Shown here: positions 8,276-16,599 of the stretch, piece by piece
Layout: each line of letters begins with the position of its first letter
Numbering within the stretch: position 1 is the first letter of the stretch
Assembly (NCBI RefSeq): GCF_040499845.1
Contig: NZ_CP159342.1
Location: 4,526,001-4,590,000, forward strand
DNA: 64,000 bases
Source of the DNA: Micromonospora sp. CCTCC AA 2012012
GTDB taxonomy: Bacteria > Actinomycetota > Actinomycetes > Mycobacteriales > Micromonosporaceae
Direction of reading: 5' to 3'
The notes under the pieces: generated by a model
Seen by the model: the letters and a program-made list of their open reading frames with translations, nothing else
The model's database searches: none
Told to the model about the DNA's origin: nothing
Position numbers and translations under genes: made by a program

Positions 8276-9478
8276 CTATCCTGCTGCGCCGTCCCAGCGA
8301 ACGGGGATCTCGGCGTATCCGGTGAGCAGCCGATTCGGCAGCCACAGCAAGTCGGTGGCGGGGACGGCGAGCTGCAGGCCGGGCAGCCGGCGCAGCAGCG
8401 TGCCGACGGCGATCTGCAGCTCCAGCCGACCCAGCGACGCGCCGAGGCAGTAGTGCATCCCCTGCCCGAGGGTCAGGTGCGCCAGATTCCTCCGCCGGAT
8501 GTCGAGCATCTCCGGATCGGTGAACTCGCGCTCGTCCCGGTTGGCCGCACCGATCGCGGCGAGCACCCCGCCGTTGGCGGGGATCACCGTGTCCCCGATC
8601 CGCACCTCCTCCAGGGTCACCCGGTAAGCCGCCCCATCACCCGGCCCCTGGAAGCGCATCAGCTCCTCCATCGCCGGGCCGAGCAGGCTCTCGTCGCTGC
8701 GCAGCGCGGCCAGCTGCGCCGGGTGTTCCAGCAGCATGACGACGCAGCTGCCGATCTGGTGGATGGTCGTCTCGTAGCCGGCGATGAGCAGCAGCGTCGC
8801 CATCGAGACCAGTTCCGACTCGCTGAGCCGGTCCCCGCCGTCGTGGACCTGCACCAGCGCGCTGAGCATGTCGTCGCCCGGGTTCGCCCGCTTCGCCTTG
8901 GTCAGGTCGGTGAGGTATCCGCGCAGTGACATGTAGGCCGCGACGATCGTGTCGACCGGCACATCGGCGAGCGCCACCAGCGTGTCGGCCCAGCCGACAA
9001 AGGCGTCCCGGTCGGACATCGGCACGCCGAGCAGCTCGCAGATCACCGTGATGGGCAACGGGTGGGCCAGTGCGGCGTTCAGGTCGGTCGGCCCGCCGCC
9101 CGCGATCATCCGGTCGATCAGCTCGTCGGCCAGCTGCTGGATCCGGGGACGCATCGCCTCGACGCGCCGCGGGGTGAACGCAGCGGAGACCAGCTTGCGC
9201 AGCCGGGTGTGTTCCGGCGCGTCGGTGTGGTGCATGCTGTCGTCCGGCGGGAAGTTCGACGGCTGCGGCACGCCCGGCCGGTGCAGGTCGCTGCTGAACC
9301 GCGGATCGGTCAGCACCATCCGCACGTCCTCGTACCGCCCCACCAGGTAGGCCGGTGCGCCGCTGGACATCCGGACCTGTACCACCCGGGCTTCCCGGAG
9401 CCGTTGATAGTCGGCCGGCGGCTCGATCGGAGAGTGCCGGGTGAACGGGAACGCCACCTCGGCCACGTCGTCTGTCAT
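8276..9478 (-). CDS. Cytochrome P450 (actinomycete CYP105/107-like class)
   Basis: This is a 400-residue soluble bacterial P450. The I-helix oxygen-binding motif AGYETT is at residues 233-238, the K-helix ExxR is EELMR around 271-275, and the heme-ligand motif LGQGMHYCLG places the axial Cys at residue 344. The first Phe of the usual FGxGxHxC loop is Leu here. The early C-helix motif HTRLRKLVSAAFTPRRV is normal. The start ATG at 9476-9478 follows an AAAGGGA site. No ferredoxin gene is adjacent, so electrons must come from elsewhere. It is preceded by a hairpin ending the upstream monooxygenase and is likely a tailoring hydroxylase. Confidence 0.9.
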   Translation of the reverse strand: MTDDVAEVAFPFTRHSPIEPPADYQRLREARVVQVRMSSGAPAYLVGRYEDVRMVLTDPRFSSDLHRPGVPQPSNFPPDDSMHHTDAPEHTRLRKLVSAAFTPRRVEAMRPRIQQLADELIDRMIAGGGPTDLNAALAHPLPITVICELLGVPMSDRDAFVGWADTLVALADVPVDTIVAAYMSLRGYLTDLTKAKRANPGDDMLSALVQVHDGGDRLSESELVSMATLLLIAGYETTIHQIGSCVVMLLEHPAQLAALRSDESLLGPAMEELMRFQGPGDGAAYRVTLEEVRIGDTVIPANGGVLAAIGAANRDEREFTDPEMLDIRRRNLAHLTLGQGMHYCLGASLGRLELQIAVGTLLRRLPGLQLAVPATDLLWLPNRLLTGYAEIPVRWDGAAG

Positions 9479-9513
9479 TCGATTCCCTTTCCACAGCGCG
9501 GAAACGAGGTGGT

Positions 9514-9545
9514 GCCCCGGCCGCCGCACTCGGCGCGGCCGGGGC
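9514..9545 (-). terminator. Terminator after the second FAD monooxygenase
   Basis: GCCCCGGCCGC, ten bases, GCGGCCGGGGC forms an 11-bp GC stem that starts six bases past the monooxygenase stop at 9551. It separates that gene from the P450, which has its own ribosome site. Confidence 0.6.
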
Positions 9546-9550
9546 GGTGC

Positions 9551-11065
9551 TCAGCTCTTGCCGAACCAGGTGCGCAGTGCCGCGGCGAGGCCTTCGCGGA
9601 CCCGCTCCGGCTCGGCGTCGCGGTCGGTCGCCCAGGCGACGTAACCGTCCGGGCGGACCAGGACCGCGGCCAGCGCCGACTCCTCCTTGCCCGTCGCGAC
9701 GACAAAGGTGACCCGGGTGGCGTCGGCGACGGCCGCCGACCAGTCCCGGTAGGCCGTCGCCGTCTCGGCGCTGCCGGCCAGGTCGAGCAGCACGGCCTTG
9801 CCGCCGCGCAGCAGCTCGGCCAGGCGGGTGTCGTTGTCGCCGACCCGCACCGGCAGGTCCGGCGCGAACTTGCCGACCAGTGGGTGCACGTCCTCACCGG
9901 CCGACAGGTCGTAGTGGACGTTGACCCCGGAGAGCATCTCGGCGATGTGCCGGTTGGCCGCGTCGACGCGCATCAGCGACTCGAGCAGCTCCCGCAGCGG
10001 GGTCACGTCCGGGTCCGGGTTCATCAGGGCGATCTGGGCCCGGGTGTTCTCCAGCACCCGGCGCGCCGGCGGCTGCCGCTCGGCGTCGTAGGTGTCGAGC
10101 AGCCCGGGCGGCGCCCAGCCGTGGATCTGCGCGGCCAGCTTCCAGCCCAGGTTCAGCGCGTCCTGCAGACCGAGGTTGAGGCCTTGACCGCCGACCGGGA
10201 AATGGATGTGCGCGGCGTCGCCGGCCAGGAGGAGCCGCCCGGCACGGTACCGGTCGGCCTGGCGGGCTGAGTCGGTGAACCAGGACAACCACCGGGCGTC
10301 GTGCGCGCCGTAGTCGGTGCCCCAGATCTCGCGCATGCTCGCGGTCAGCTCGTCGAGGGTGAGGCTCTCCTCGGGATTCTTCTTGTCCGGGCCGAAGTCG
10401 AACGTGGCCACCCGGTGGTAACGGTCGTCCAGCGGCACGCAGAAGAGCAGGCCGCGTGCGGTGCGCTCCATGCCCATCGGCGCGTTCTCCCGGTCGGCGA
10501 GCACGACGTCGCCGAGGCGGGCGGTCACCCGGCCGCCGCTGCCGGGATACTCGATGCCGGCCGCCTTGCGGACCAGGCTCCGGGCGCCGTCGCAGCCGAC
10601 CGCGTACTCGGCGCGCAGCTCGTACGACCCGTCCGGGCCGGTGACCCCGACAGTGACGCCGTCGGCGTCCTGTTCGATCGCGGTGACCGTGTGCCGGCGG
10701 CGGATGTCCGCGCCGGACTCGATCGCGTGCGCCTCGAGCAGTTCCTCGGTGCGGGCCTGCTCGCTGAGCAGCGCGTACCCGTGGCTGCTGTCGAGCAGGC
10801 TGAAGTCCACCCAGACGTCGAGCCCGGCGAAGTGGCCGTTGTTCCAGGATCGAGCGCCGTCCCGGAAGCGCTCCAACAGGCCACGCCGGTCCAGCGACTC
10901 CAGGGACCGGGCGTGCAGCCCGAACGCCTTGGAGTGTGGTGATCGCTCCGGCAGCTGCTCGAGCAGCACGACGCTGGTGCCGGCGAGCCGCAGCTCGGCG
11001 GCCAGCAGCATGCCGACCGGTCCGCCACCGACGATGACGACGTCCGTCCGGTTGTTCTGGGTCAT
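9551..11065 (-). CDS. FAD-dependent aromatic monooxygenase (second copy)
   Basis: The 504-residue class A flavin monooxygenase has VVIVGGGPVGMLLAAEL near the N-terminus, GCDGARSLVRKAAGI in the middle, the GD motif GDAAHIHFPVGGQGLNLGLQ, and a C-terminal thioredoxin-like domain ending VLVRPDGYVAWATD. It shares domain order with the enzyme at 3887-5479, but the two are clearly divergent. The start ATG is at 11063-11065. It is divergent from MarR2 across an 85-base intergenic region rich in palindromes, so repression by MarR2 and induction by an aromatic compound is the simplest model. That arrangement also fits antibiotic-inactivating monooxygenases of the rifampicin-monooxygenase kind. Confidence 0.88.
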   Translation of the reverse strand: MTQNNRTDVVIVGGGPVGMLLAAELRLAGTSVVLLEQLPERSPHSKAFGLHARSLESLDRRGLLERFRDGARSWNNGHFAGLDVWVDFSLLDSSHGYALLSEQARTEELLEAHAIESGADIRRRHTVTAIEQDADGVTVGVTGPDGSYELRAEYAVGCDGARSLVRKAAGIEYPGSGGRVTARLGDVVLADRENAPMGMERTARGLLFCVPLDDRYHRVATFDFGPDKKNPEESLTLDELTASMREIWGTDYGAHDARWLSWFTDSARQADRYRAGRLLLAGDAAHIHFPVGGQGLNLGLQDALNLGWKLAAQIHGWAPPGLLDTYDAERQPPARRVLENTRAQIALMNPDPDVTPLRELLESLMRVDAANRHIAEMLSGVNVHYDLSAGEDVHPLVGKFAPDLPVRVGDNDTRLAELLRGGKAVLLDLAGSAETATAYRDWSAAVADATRVTFVVATGKEESALAAVLVRPDGYVAWATDRDAEPERVREGLAAALRTWFGKS

Positions 11066-11094
11066 GAGTTGCCCTCTCGGATTTGCTGTGTGCT

Positions 11095-11126
11095 GACATA
11101 CAAGTACATGCGACCATACATATGTC
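11095..11126. promoter_or_regulatory. Candidate MarR2 operator between divergent monooxygenase and regulator
   Basis: GACATA (11095-11100) and TATGTC (11121-11126) form outer arms, and ACATATGT (11118-11125) is itself a palindrome. A further GTATAC overlaps the regulator's start region at 11144-11149. This AT-rich patch in GC-rich DNA lies between the start codons of the monooxygenase and MarR2 and should hold both promoters. Confidence 0.45.
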
Positions 11127-11150
11127 TGCCGGACGGAGGCAATGTATACG

Positions 11151-11729
11151 ATGGCGGTCATGAAGAGCACTGACGGCGAGGCCATGCTCGACGCGGTCGG
11201 CGCGGCGTTCTCCAGGCTGCGCCGCGGCGCGCTGCTCAGGGTGGAGAACCCGGTGCCGCGCAAGGAGATGACCAGGACCCTGGTGCTGAACATCCTGGAG
11301 GAGGGTCCGGAGACAGCGCGGCGCGAAGTCACCGTCGGGGTGGTGGCCGAGCGGCTTGGCGTCGATCCCTCGGTGGCCAGCCGGATGGTGTCCGACTGCA
11401 TCGGCAGCGGATATCTGGCCCGGGCCGTGTCCCAGCGCGACGGCAGGCGGACAGTTCTGGAGCTCACCGAAGCCGGCCGCGCGGCGCTGGACCGGTTCCG
11501 CGCGCACCAGCGCCAGGCGTTCGAGTTCATCACCCGGGAATGGTCCCGGCCGGAGCGGGTGGAGTTCGCCCGACTGCTGATCAAGTACGTCGACGCGCTC
11601 ACCGAGTTGCGCCAGGAGGACCCGGACAGCGGGGCGGCCGGGGACGGCGCCCGCCCGGATTCTTCCGGGCCGGACGCCGCCGTGGTCAGCCGTCAGAGCG
11701 GGATGCCCGCCGCCGCGAAGCTGGAGTAG
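11151..11729 (+). CDS. MarR-family transcriptional regulator (paralogue 2)
   Basis: The 192-residue winged-helix regulator is homologous throughout to the one at 2437-2922, with helix-turn-helix VVAERLGVDPSVASRMVSD and wing SQRDGRRTV. Three in-frame ATG codons (11142, 11151, 11160) are possible; GGAGG at 11135-11139 is too close to the first, so 11151 is chosen. It has a longer, Asp/Gly-rich C-terminal tail than its paralogue. Its last 37 bases overlap the end of the convergent SnoaL-like gene. It probably represses the divergent FAD monooxygenase and itself. The ligand is unknown. Confidence 0.85.
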   Translation: MAVMKSTDGEAMLDAVGAAFSRLRRGALLRVENPVPRKEMTRTLVLNILEEGPETARREVTVGVVAERLGVDPSVASRMVSDCIGSGYLARAVSQRDGRRTVLELTEAGRAALDRFRAHQRQAFEFITREWSRPERVEFARLLIKYVDALTELRQEDPDSGAAGDGARPDSSGPDAAVVSRQSGMPAAAKLE

Positions 11730-12646
11730 TCGACCACCTCCCAGTGCTCGGCGACCTTGCCGTCGGCACCGAAGCGGTACTGGTCGGAGGTGTGCATGAC
11801 GAGCATCTGGCCGGTCGGCGGGACGCCGTGGAAGTCGCCGGTGAAGTGCCCGCTCCAGGTGGCGGAGATGGCGACCCGGTCACCGTGGGCGAGCACGTGG
11901 TCGACGCGTACCGAGAGGTCGGGGAACGTGATGAAGTTGCTGGCGAAGAACTGACGGAACGCCTCCAGCCCGCCGTCCACCGCCGGTCGCTGGAAGTTGT
12001 GGTGCTGGTAGTCCTGCTCGTAGTAGCGGTCGGCGAGGTCCAGCCGGTGCTGGGTCATCACCACGTCCACGGCCTCGATGATCCGTGCGGCGTTCGCCTT
12101 CTCCGCGTCGGTGTGGTATCCGGTCAGCTCCGGGTTGCGCGGCTGGGTCTCCAGTTGCGGCGTCACCCCGAACGGCTTGAGCACCGAGTAGTCCACCGTG
12201 TCCCAGTGCTCGGCGACCTGCTGCCCGCGGAACCGGAACAACTCGCTGGTGACCAGGTTGAGCTCCCTGCCGCTGGCCGGCCGCCCGGCGAACGGCCCGG
12301 TCTGGTGGCCGTGCCAGCTCACGAACACCATCGCCCGGTCGTTGTCGACCTGCGACACCAGCGGGGTCGCGGTCAGGTCCGGAAAACCGGTGAACATGTC
12401 GTTCAGGAAGCTGCGCAGCCCGGTCAGCCCGGGCGCGATCCGGGTGTCGTGCTCGACGTAGTCCGGGGCGAAGTAACTCACCACCTGGTCCACCCGGTGC
12501 TCGTTGTAGACATCGGTGACCAGTGCGTGCAGGGCCCGTTCGGCCCCGGCGGCGGGTTGGGCGACCGCCGGGCTCGGGGCCGCGAGCGCGGCCGCCATCA
12601 GGATCAACGACCCTGCGGTACGGGCGATCCAGTTTCTCCTCGGCAT
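11693..12646 (-). CDS. Tandem SnoaL-like (NTF2-fold) protein with signal peptide
   Basis: The 317-residue product has an N-terminal export signal (MPRRNWIAR, then SLILMAAALAAPSPAVAQ) and two consecutive SnoaL-like domains, at about residues 40-165 and 185-310. Each repeat has the same order: a histidine-bearing early motif (YVEHDTR / YQHHNFQ), a FPDL motif (GFPDLTATP / TFPDLSVRV), a W-G/H strand, and AEHWDTVDYS / AEHWEVVDYS. Single SnoaL domains act as polyketide cyclases or related ester-type cyclases. A duplicated and apparently secreted form is unusual. It is last in a three-gene minus-strand unit after the GNAT gene. The function is unknown. Confidence 0.8.
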   Translation of the reverse strand: MPRRNWIARTAGSLILMAAALAAPSPAVAQPAAGAERALHALVTDVYNEHRVDQVVSYFAPDYVEHDTRIAPGLTGLRSFLNDMFTGFPDLTATPLVSQVDNDRAMVFVSWHGHQTGPFAGRPASGRELNLVTSELFRFRGQQVAEHWDTVDYSVLKPFGVTPQLETQPRNPELTGYHTDAEKANAARIIEAVDVVMTQHRLDLADRYYEQDYQHHNFQRPAVDGGLEAFRQFFASNFITFPDLSVRVDHVLAHGDRVAISATWSGHFTGDFHGVPPTGQMLVMHTSDQYRFGADGKVAEHWEVVDYSSFAAAGIPL

Positions 12647-12679
12647 GAACTGTCCCTCCGTGCTGATTGATGTGCCGGT

Positions 12680-13648
12680 TCACATGTCGAACCGGTAGGT
12701 CAGCCATCGTTTGTCGACGGTGAAGCCGACTCGACGGTTGAGCGCGATGACGGCGTCGTTCCGCTCGTCGTTCCAGGCCTGCAGAACGGTCAGGCGCGGA
12801 TGGTCGGCGATGGTCCGGCCGATCAGCTCCGACTTGAGCAGCAGGCCGATCCCCCGGCGTCGGCACTCCGGCAGCACCATGGTCTCGCCGGTGTCGGCCA
12901 TCGGACTGTCCCGGACGTACAGCGTGCTGTACCCGACCACCTCACCGTCCTCGGCCCGGACCGCCGCGACGGCCGACTGGCGGTTCCCGCTGCGCGCCGT
13001 CTCCGCCTCGCGCAGCCGGACCCCGTGAGCGTCGGCGCCGCGCGGCTCGGCCTGGCCGTTCACCGCGGCGTCCAGCCGGCTCCACGCCCGGGCGTACGAC
13101 TCCACCAGGTCGTCGGGGCAGCGGTCGGTCCAGCCCACCAGGCGCAGCCCGGCCCGGCGTCCCACGTCGGCACGCGGGCGGCGACCGGCCCAGCGGCGCA
13201 GGTCCAGCCGGTGCCGCAGGTTCGCCGCCGTCCGGCGGCCACGCAGCGCGGCGGCGAATGCCGCCGTGGCCGCCGATTCCGGTGCGTCGAGCAGCAGCGT
13301 CCGGTGTGAGGTGCGACGCAGTTCCTCCCGCACGGCGGTCAGCAGAGCGCGTCCGGCGCCACGCCGACGGTCCGCCGGAAAGATCCACAGCGAGCCGTGC
13401 GCCCGGATCGGGTCGGTCCGCACGTCGGTGCCGAGCTTGGCGAACCCCAGTGGCCGATCGCCGTCGAAGACCGCCAGCACCAGCCGCTCGGTGCCCCACC
13501 GGCGTTGCAGCAGTCGGGCCAGCAGCGGGGCCGGCACCGGTGGGTCGGCGGGCGACTCCGCCGCCATCGTGGCGCGGAATCCGGGAAGCAGAAGGTCGAC
13601 TGTCGCTTGGTCGTCGCCATCCAGACTGCGAATCTGCATGGCTGTCAT
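12680..13648 (-). CDS. Two-domain GNAT acetyltransferase
   Basis: The 322-residue protein has two GNAT folds. The N-terminal half shows LWIFPADRRRGAGRALLTAV (an acetyl-CoA-binding RxxGxGxAL-type loop), and the C-terminal half shows MVLPECRRRGIGLLLKSEL followed by LQAWNDERNDAVIALNRRVG. The layout is like mycothiol-synthase-type double GNATs. The start is ATG at 13646-13648 (a second ATG at 13639 is possible). It lies between two homologous tandem-SnoaL genes with gaps of 71 and 33 bases, so the three form one unit. The acceptor substrate is unknown; it could acetylate a small molecule of this island for tailoring or resistance. Confidence 0.82.
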   Translation of the reverse strand: MTAMQIRSLDGDDQATVDLLLPGFRATMAAESPADPPVPAPLLARLLQRRWGTERLVLAVFDGDRPLGFAKLGTDVRTDPIRAHGSLWIFPADRRRGAGRALLTAVREELRRTSHRTLLLDAPESAATAAFAAALRGRRTAANLRHRLDLRRWAGRRPRADVGRRAGLRLVGWTDRCPDDLVESYARAWSRLDAAVNGQAEPRGADAHGVRLREAETARSGNRQSAVAAVRAEDGEVVGYSTLYVRDSPMADTGETMVLPECRRRGIGLLLKSELIGRTIADHPRLTVLQAWNDERNDAVIALNRRVGFTVDKRWLTYRFDM

Positions 13649-13719
13649 TGAGGCACACGGAGTCGCCCGGAGCATCGATGCTTCAGCGGTCTTCGAGGCC
13701 GCCTCCAGCAGCCGACCGG

Positions 13720-14595
13720 TCACCGGGCGACCGGCTGCCGGATCGGCACGCCGACGTCCTCCAGGCCGCTGTAGTCGACCACCTCCCAGTGCTCCGCCAC
13801 CTTGCCGTCGACCAGGCGGAACAGGTCGGAGGTGCGCAGGATCAGCTCGCGGCCGGTCGGCTTCCGGCCGCGGGATTCCCCGGTGAAGCGGCCGCGCCAG
13901 GTGGCGAAGACCATCACCCTGTCCCCGGCCACGACCAGGTGATCCACCCTCGCGCTCAGGTCCGGGTACGCCGCGAAGTTGCCGGCGAAGTAGGCGCGGA
14001 ACGCCTCCACCCCGTTCGGCACGGCCGGCATCTGCCCGTTGTGGTGCACGTAGTCGCGTTCGTAGTAGAACTCGGCGCGATCCAGTCGATGCTCGGTCAG
14101 CACCTCCCGGTACGAGCCGAGTACCGCCCCGGCGTTGGCGAGCTCGGTCGCGGTGTACGCGCCGACGAGATCCGGACGGCGCAGCTCGGTCCGTTGCCGG
14201 GGCAGGAAGCCGAGCGGGCGGAGGATGGAATAGTCGACCACCGCCCAGTGCTCGGCGATCCGGCCGTCGACGACCTGGAACAGCTCGCTGGTGTGCAGCT
14301 CGAACTCGTGCTCGGCCACGGTGCCTGGTCGGAACGTGCCCCGCCAGACCAGGAAGATCATCATCCGGTCGCCGTCGGCGAGCGCGACCCCCGGCTCGAC
14401 CCACAGGTCCGGGACATCGCCGAGAAGCTCCCTCCAGAACGCCTCGAGACCGGCCAGACCAGATCCGGGGGTCACCCGCGGGTCGTACTCGCGGTGCTCC
14501 GGGGCGTAGTGGGTCCGCAGACGGTCCGGCCGGTGGCCGTTGTGCACCTCGGCCAGCAGCCGGCGCACGATCAGCTCGCAGGAGGAGATAGACAT
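13720..14595 (-). CDS. Tandem SnoaL-like (NTF2-fold) protein, cytoplasmic
   Basis: The 291-residue protein is homologous over its length to the product of 11693-12646 but without a signal peptide. It has two SnoaL-like repeats, with DVPDLWVEP and AYPDLSARV as the paired PDL motifs, IAEHWAVVDYS and VAEHWEVVDYS as the paired C-terminal motifs, and YVHHNGQ in the second repeat. It is the first gene of the SnoaL-GNAT-SnoaL unit; the start is ATG at 14593-14595 with a GGAGGAG site. Enzymes of this fold catalyse aldol-type ring closures or isomerisations. Whether both repeats are active cannot be told. Confidence 0.82.
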   Translation of the reverse strand: MSISSCELIVRRLLAEVHNGHRPDRLRTHYAPEHREYDPRVTPGSGLAGLEAFWRELLGDVPDLWVEPGVALADGDRMMIFLVWRGTFRPGTVAEHEFELHTSELFQVVDGRIAEHWAVVDYSILRPLGFLPRQRTELRRPDLVGAYTATELANAGAVLGSYREVLTEHRLDRAEFYYERDYVHHNGQMPAVPNGVEAFRAYFAGNFAAYPDLSARVDHLVVAGDRVMVFATWRGRFTGESRGRKPTGRELILRTSDLFRLVDGKVAEHWEVVDYSGLEDVGVPIRQPVAR

Positions 14596-14686
14596 GGCGA
14601 AGTCATCTCACCCGGCGCTGGAGAAGAGCTGAAACGACGGTGGAAGAGGGAGTTCCGGGGGCGATTCAGGACCCCACGAACGAAGT

Positions 14687-14725
14687 CAAGGCCCCGACCA
14701 GCAGTTTCACTGATCGGGGCCTTGT
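14687..14725 (-). terminator. Terminator after tRNA-Ala
   Basis: CAAGGCCCCGA, a 17-base loop, TCGGGGCCTTG gives a perfect 11-bp stem directly beyond the 3' CCA of the tRNA, which ends transcription leftward before the accessory block. Confidence 0.7.
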
Positions 14726-14726
14726 T

Positions 14727-14802
14727 GGTGGAGTTGAGGGGATTCGAACCCCTGACCCCCTCGATGCGAACGAGGTGCGCTACCGGACTGCGCCACAACC
14801 CC
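14727..14802 (-). tRNA. tRNA-Ala, anticodon CGC
   Basis: The minus strand folds into a complete cloverleaf. The acceptor arm is GGGGTTG with CAACTCC (one G-U pair), the D arm is GCGC/GCGC, and the anticodon stem CCTCG/CGAGG closes the loop TTCGCAT, giving CGC at positions 34-36. The T arm is AGGGG TTCGAAT CCCCT. The discriminator A is followed by an encoded CCA (14727-14729). It decodes GCG alanine codons. Its 3' end faces the accessory gene block on the left, and core genes lie on its 5' side, so it may be an island integration site. A hairpin terminator follows at once. Confidence 0.95.
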
Positions 14803-14990
14803 CCGCCGGCGAACCGGCTTCGGTCCCACCCGGCTTTCACCGGGCGGGCCGGCACCTAGGTTAACAGGTTGCCGCCCGCTCCCGCGAATCACCCTCTCCG
14901 CCTCTGTCCGCTTGATCGACTCCACCTCGCCGACCCGGCGGCCTGCCGGCCCCGTGGACACCACCATGCCGCCGGCACGCGTTCGCCGGG

Positions 14991-15770
14991 TCAGGCACCC
15001 CGGCCGGACTGGTAGGGCCGGCCCCGCAGGCCGCCCGTGCGTCGGTAGGAGACCGAGCCGCCGGACGCCGCCGTCGGCAGGTCCGCCGGCCGGTCCAGGC
15101 CCATCGCCGTACGCCGGACCGCCTCGCGCTGGGCGGCCAGCCGGCGCTGGGCCTCCCGGCGGGCCGCCGCGCGGCGGGCCTGCTCCCGGCGCACCTCCGC
15201 CTGCCGGGCGGCCAGCCAGGCCGCCTCGCGGGCCTCCGCGCGCCGCCGCCGGCGCTCCGCCAGCGCCCTCTTGCGCAGGTGTACGACGTACGCCACGAGC
15301 AGCGTCCCGGTGACCGAGAAGCTGATCCAGAACCCGGGGCTGACCAGCACCACGCCGATCAGCTCGACGAAGTTGAGCAGCAGCAGCGCGGCCAGGACCC
15401 GGCGCCGCCGGTAGATCGCCGGGGTGTGGTGACGGCGCTTCGGCGGGTGCCGTCGGCGGGACCGGCCCGGGGTGGGCGGCACGGCGCGCAGCCGGGTGGA
15501 CCGGCGCGGGGCGGGCGGCGCGGAGACCGGCGCACCCAGACTCCCCGTGGCCGAATCTTCACTCAAGGTGACGACAAGGGCACGCGACGGGTTGACCGGC
15601 CGCCGTCCCGGCACAGTGCGACGGCGTCGCCGGCGCTGGAGCACCCGCGCCGTCGACTGCGCCCGCTCCGCCACCAGCCGCTCGGTGGCGTCGTACCGGC
15701 GGACCAGGGCCGGCGCGAGGGCGAGCAGACCGGCGGCGGCGAGGACGGCGAGGAGCACCGAGGTCGGCAC
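14991..15770 (-). CDS. Two-helix membrane protein of the GlpR/SepX divisome type
   Basis: The 259-residue protein starts at GTG 15768-15770, preceded by GGGAGGGG (GTGs at 15776 and 15788 are alternatives). A first helix (VLLAVLAAAGLLALAPALV) is followed by about 100 basic, Arg/Pro-rich residues, then two adjacent hydrophobic segments (VLAALLLLNFVELIGVVLV, then FWISFSVTGTLLVAYVVHL) and a long Arg/Ala-rich helix. It lies downstream of galU, moeA/glp and the RimJ-like gene, the position of mycobacterial Rv0996 and of the membrane receptor reported to pair with the gephyrin-like Glp in Corynebacterium, related to Streptomyces SepX. The call rests on synteny and topology. A role in septation is inferred. 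Confidence 0.6.
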   Translation of the reverse strand: MPTSVLLAVLAAAGLLALAPALVRRYDATERLVAERAQSTARVLQRRRRRRTVPGRRPVNPSRALVVTLSEDSATGSLGAPVSAPPAPRRSTRLRAVPPTPGRSRRRHPPKRRHHTPAIYRRRRVLAALLLLNFVELIGVVLVSPGFWISFSVTGTLLVAYVVHLRKRALAERRRRRAEAREAAWLAARQAEVRREQARRAAARREAQRRLAAQREAVRRTAMGLDRPADLPTAASGGSVSYRRTGGLRGRPYQSGRGA

Positions 15771-15954
15771 CCTCACCCCTCCCGTCACCGAATTCGGGGC
15801 AACCGCCGGCCGGCCGCAACATATTCCGCGGTCCGTCGTTTACGGCGCAGATCATGCGGATGGGCAGCGCTTGCCACAGCTTGCAGTTACTTGAGGTTAC
15901 GGGCCGCCGACCGAGTTGAATGTGCGCCGCGCCGAGGACGGAGGGTGGGACGCT

Positions 15955-16599
15955 TCACCCGACGCTGTCACGTACGCGGTGCCAGCGGGCCAGCAGACCG
16001 CCCTCGGCGGCGACCTCCTCGCTGGTCATCGCGTATCCGATGTGGTCCCGCCAGGCACCGTCGATGTGCATGTAGCGGACGTGGTACGCCTCCTCGCGGA
16101 AGCCCAGTTTCTCCACCACCCGCCGGGACGGCCGGTTCTCCGGCCGGATGTTCACCTCGACCCGGTGCAGTCCACCCGGGCCGAAGGCGTGGTCCACGGC
16201 GAGCGCCACCGCGGTGGGGATCACCCCCCGACCGGCCACCCGGGCGTCCACCCAGTACCCGACGTAGCCGGAGCAGAAGGCGCGCCGGACGATGCTGCCC
16301 ACGTTGAGGTGCCCGACGAGGCGGTCCCGGCCGTCCTCCCGCAGGCAGACCGCGAACGGCATCCCGTCGCCGGTACGCGCGGAACGGCGCTGGTCGGCGT
16401 GGACGAAGCGGAACGCCGACGGCGAGTTCGACTCGTCCCAACTGCCGGGCAGGTGCGACTCCCACGGGGCCAGCCAGGCCCGGTTGGCCCGCCGGATCTC
16501 CGACCAGGCCGCCGCGTCCGACCGCCGGTACGGCCGCAGCACCACCGGACCGTCCACCAGGGTCGCCGGCCACCCCGGCGCCCGCCCGAACCAGCTCAC
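15955..16599 (-). CDS. RimJ/RimL-type GNAT acetyltransferase
   Basis: The 214-residue GNAT protein has the RimJ-like order: LRPYRRSDAAAW near the N-terminus, VGHLNVGSIVRRAF, GYVGYWVDARVAGRGVIPTA (acetyl-CoA loop), and HRVEVNIRPENRPSRRVVEK then LGFREEAY at the end. Such enzymes acetylate N-terminal amines of ribosomal or other proteins. The GTG start (16597-16599) overlaps the stop of moeA by GTGA, so the two are translationally coupled. The same galU-moeA-rimJ order is found in mycobacteria (Rv0993-Rv0995). The substrate here is not known. Confidence 0.82.
   Translation of the reverse strand: MSWFGRAPGWPATLVDGPVVLRPYRRSDAAAWSEIRRANRAWLAPWESHLPGSWDESNSPSAFRFVHADQRRSARTGDGMPFAVCLREDGRDRLVGHLNVGSIVRRAFCSGYVGYWVDARVAGRGVIPTAVALAVDHAFGPGGLHRVEVNIRPENRPSRRVVEKLGFREEAYHVRYMHIDGAWRDHIGYAMTSEEVAAEGGLLARWHRVRDSVG

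Noticed and set aside
14596..14726. Search for an integrase or attachment duplicate next to tRNA-Ala
   Set aside because: Only a terminator hairpin is present here; no integrase gene or repeat of the tRNA 3' end was found in the window, so the island border stays a hypothesis.
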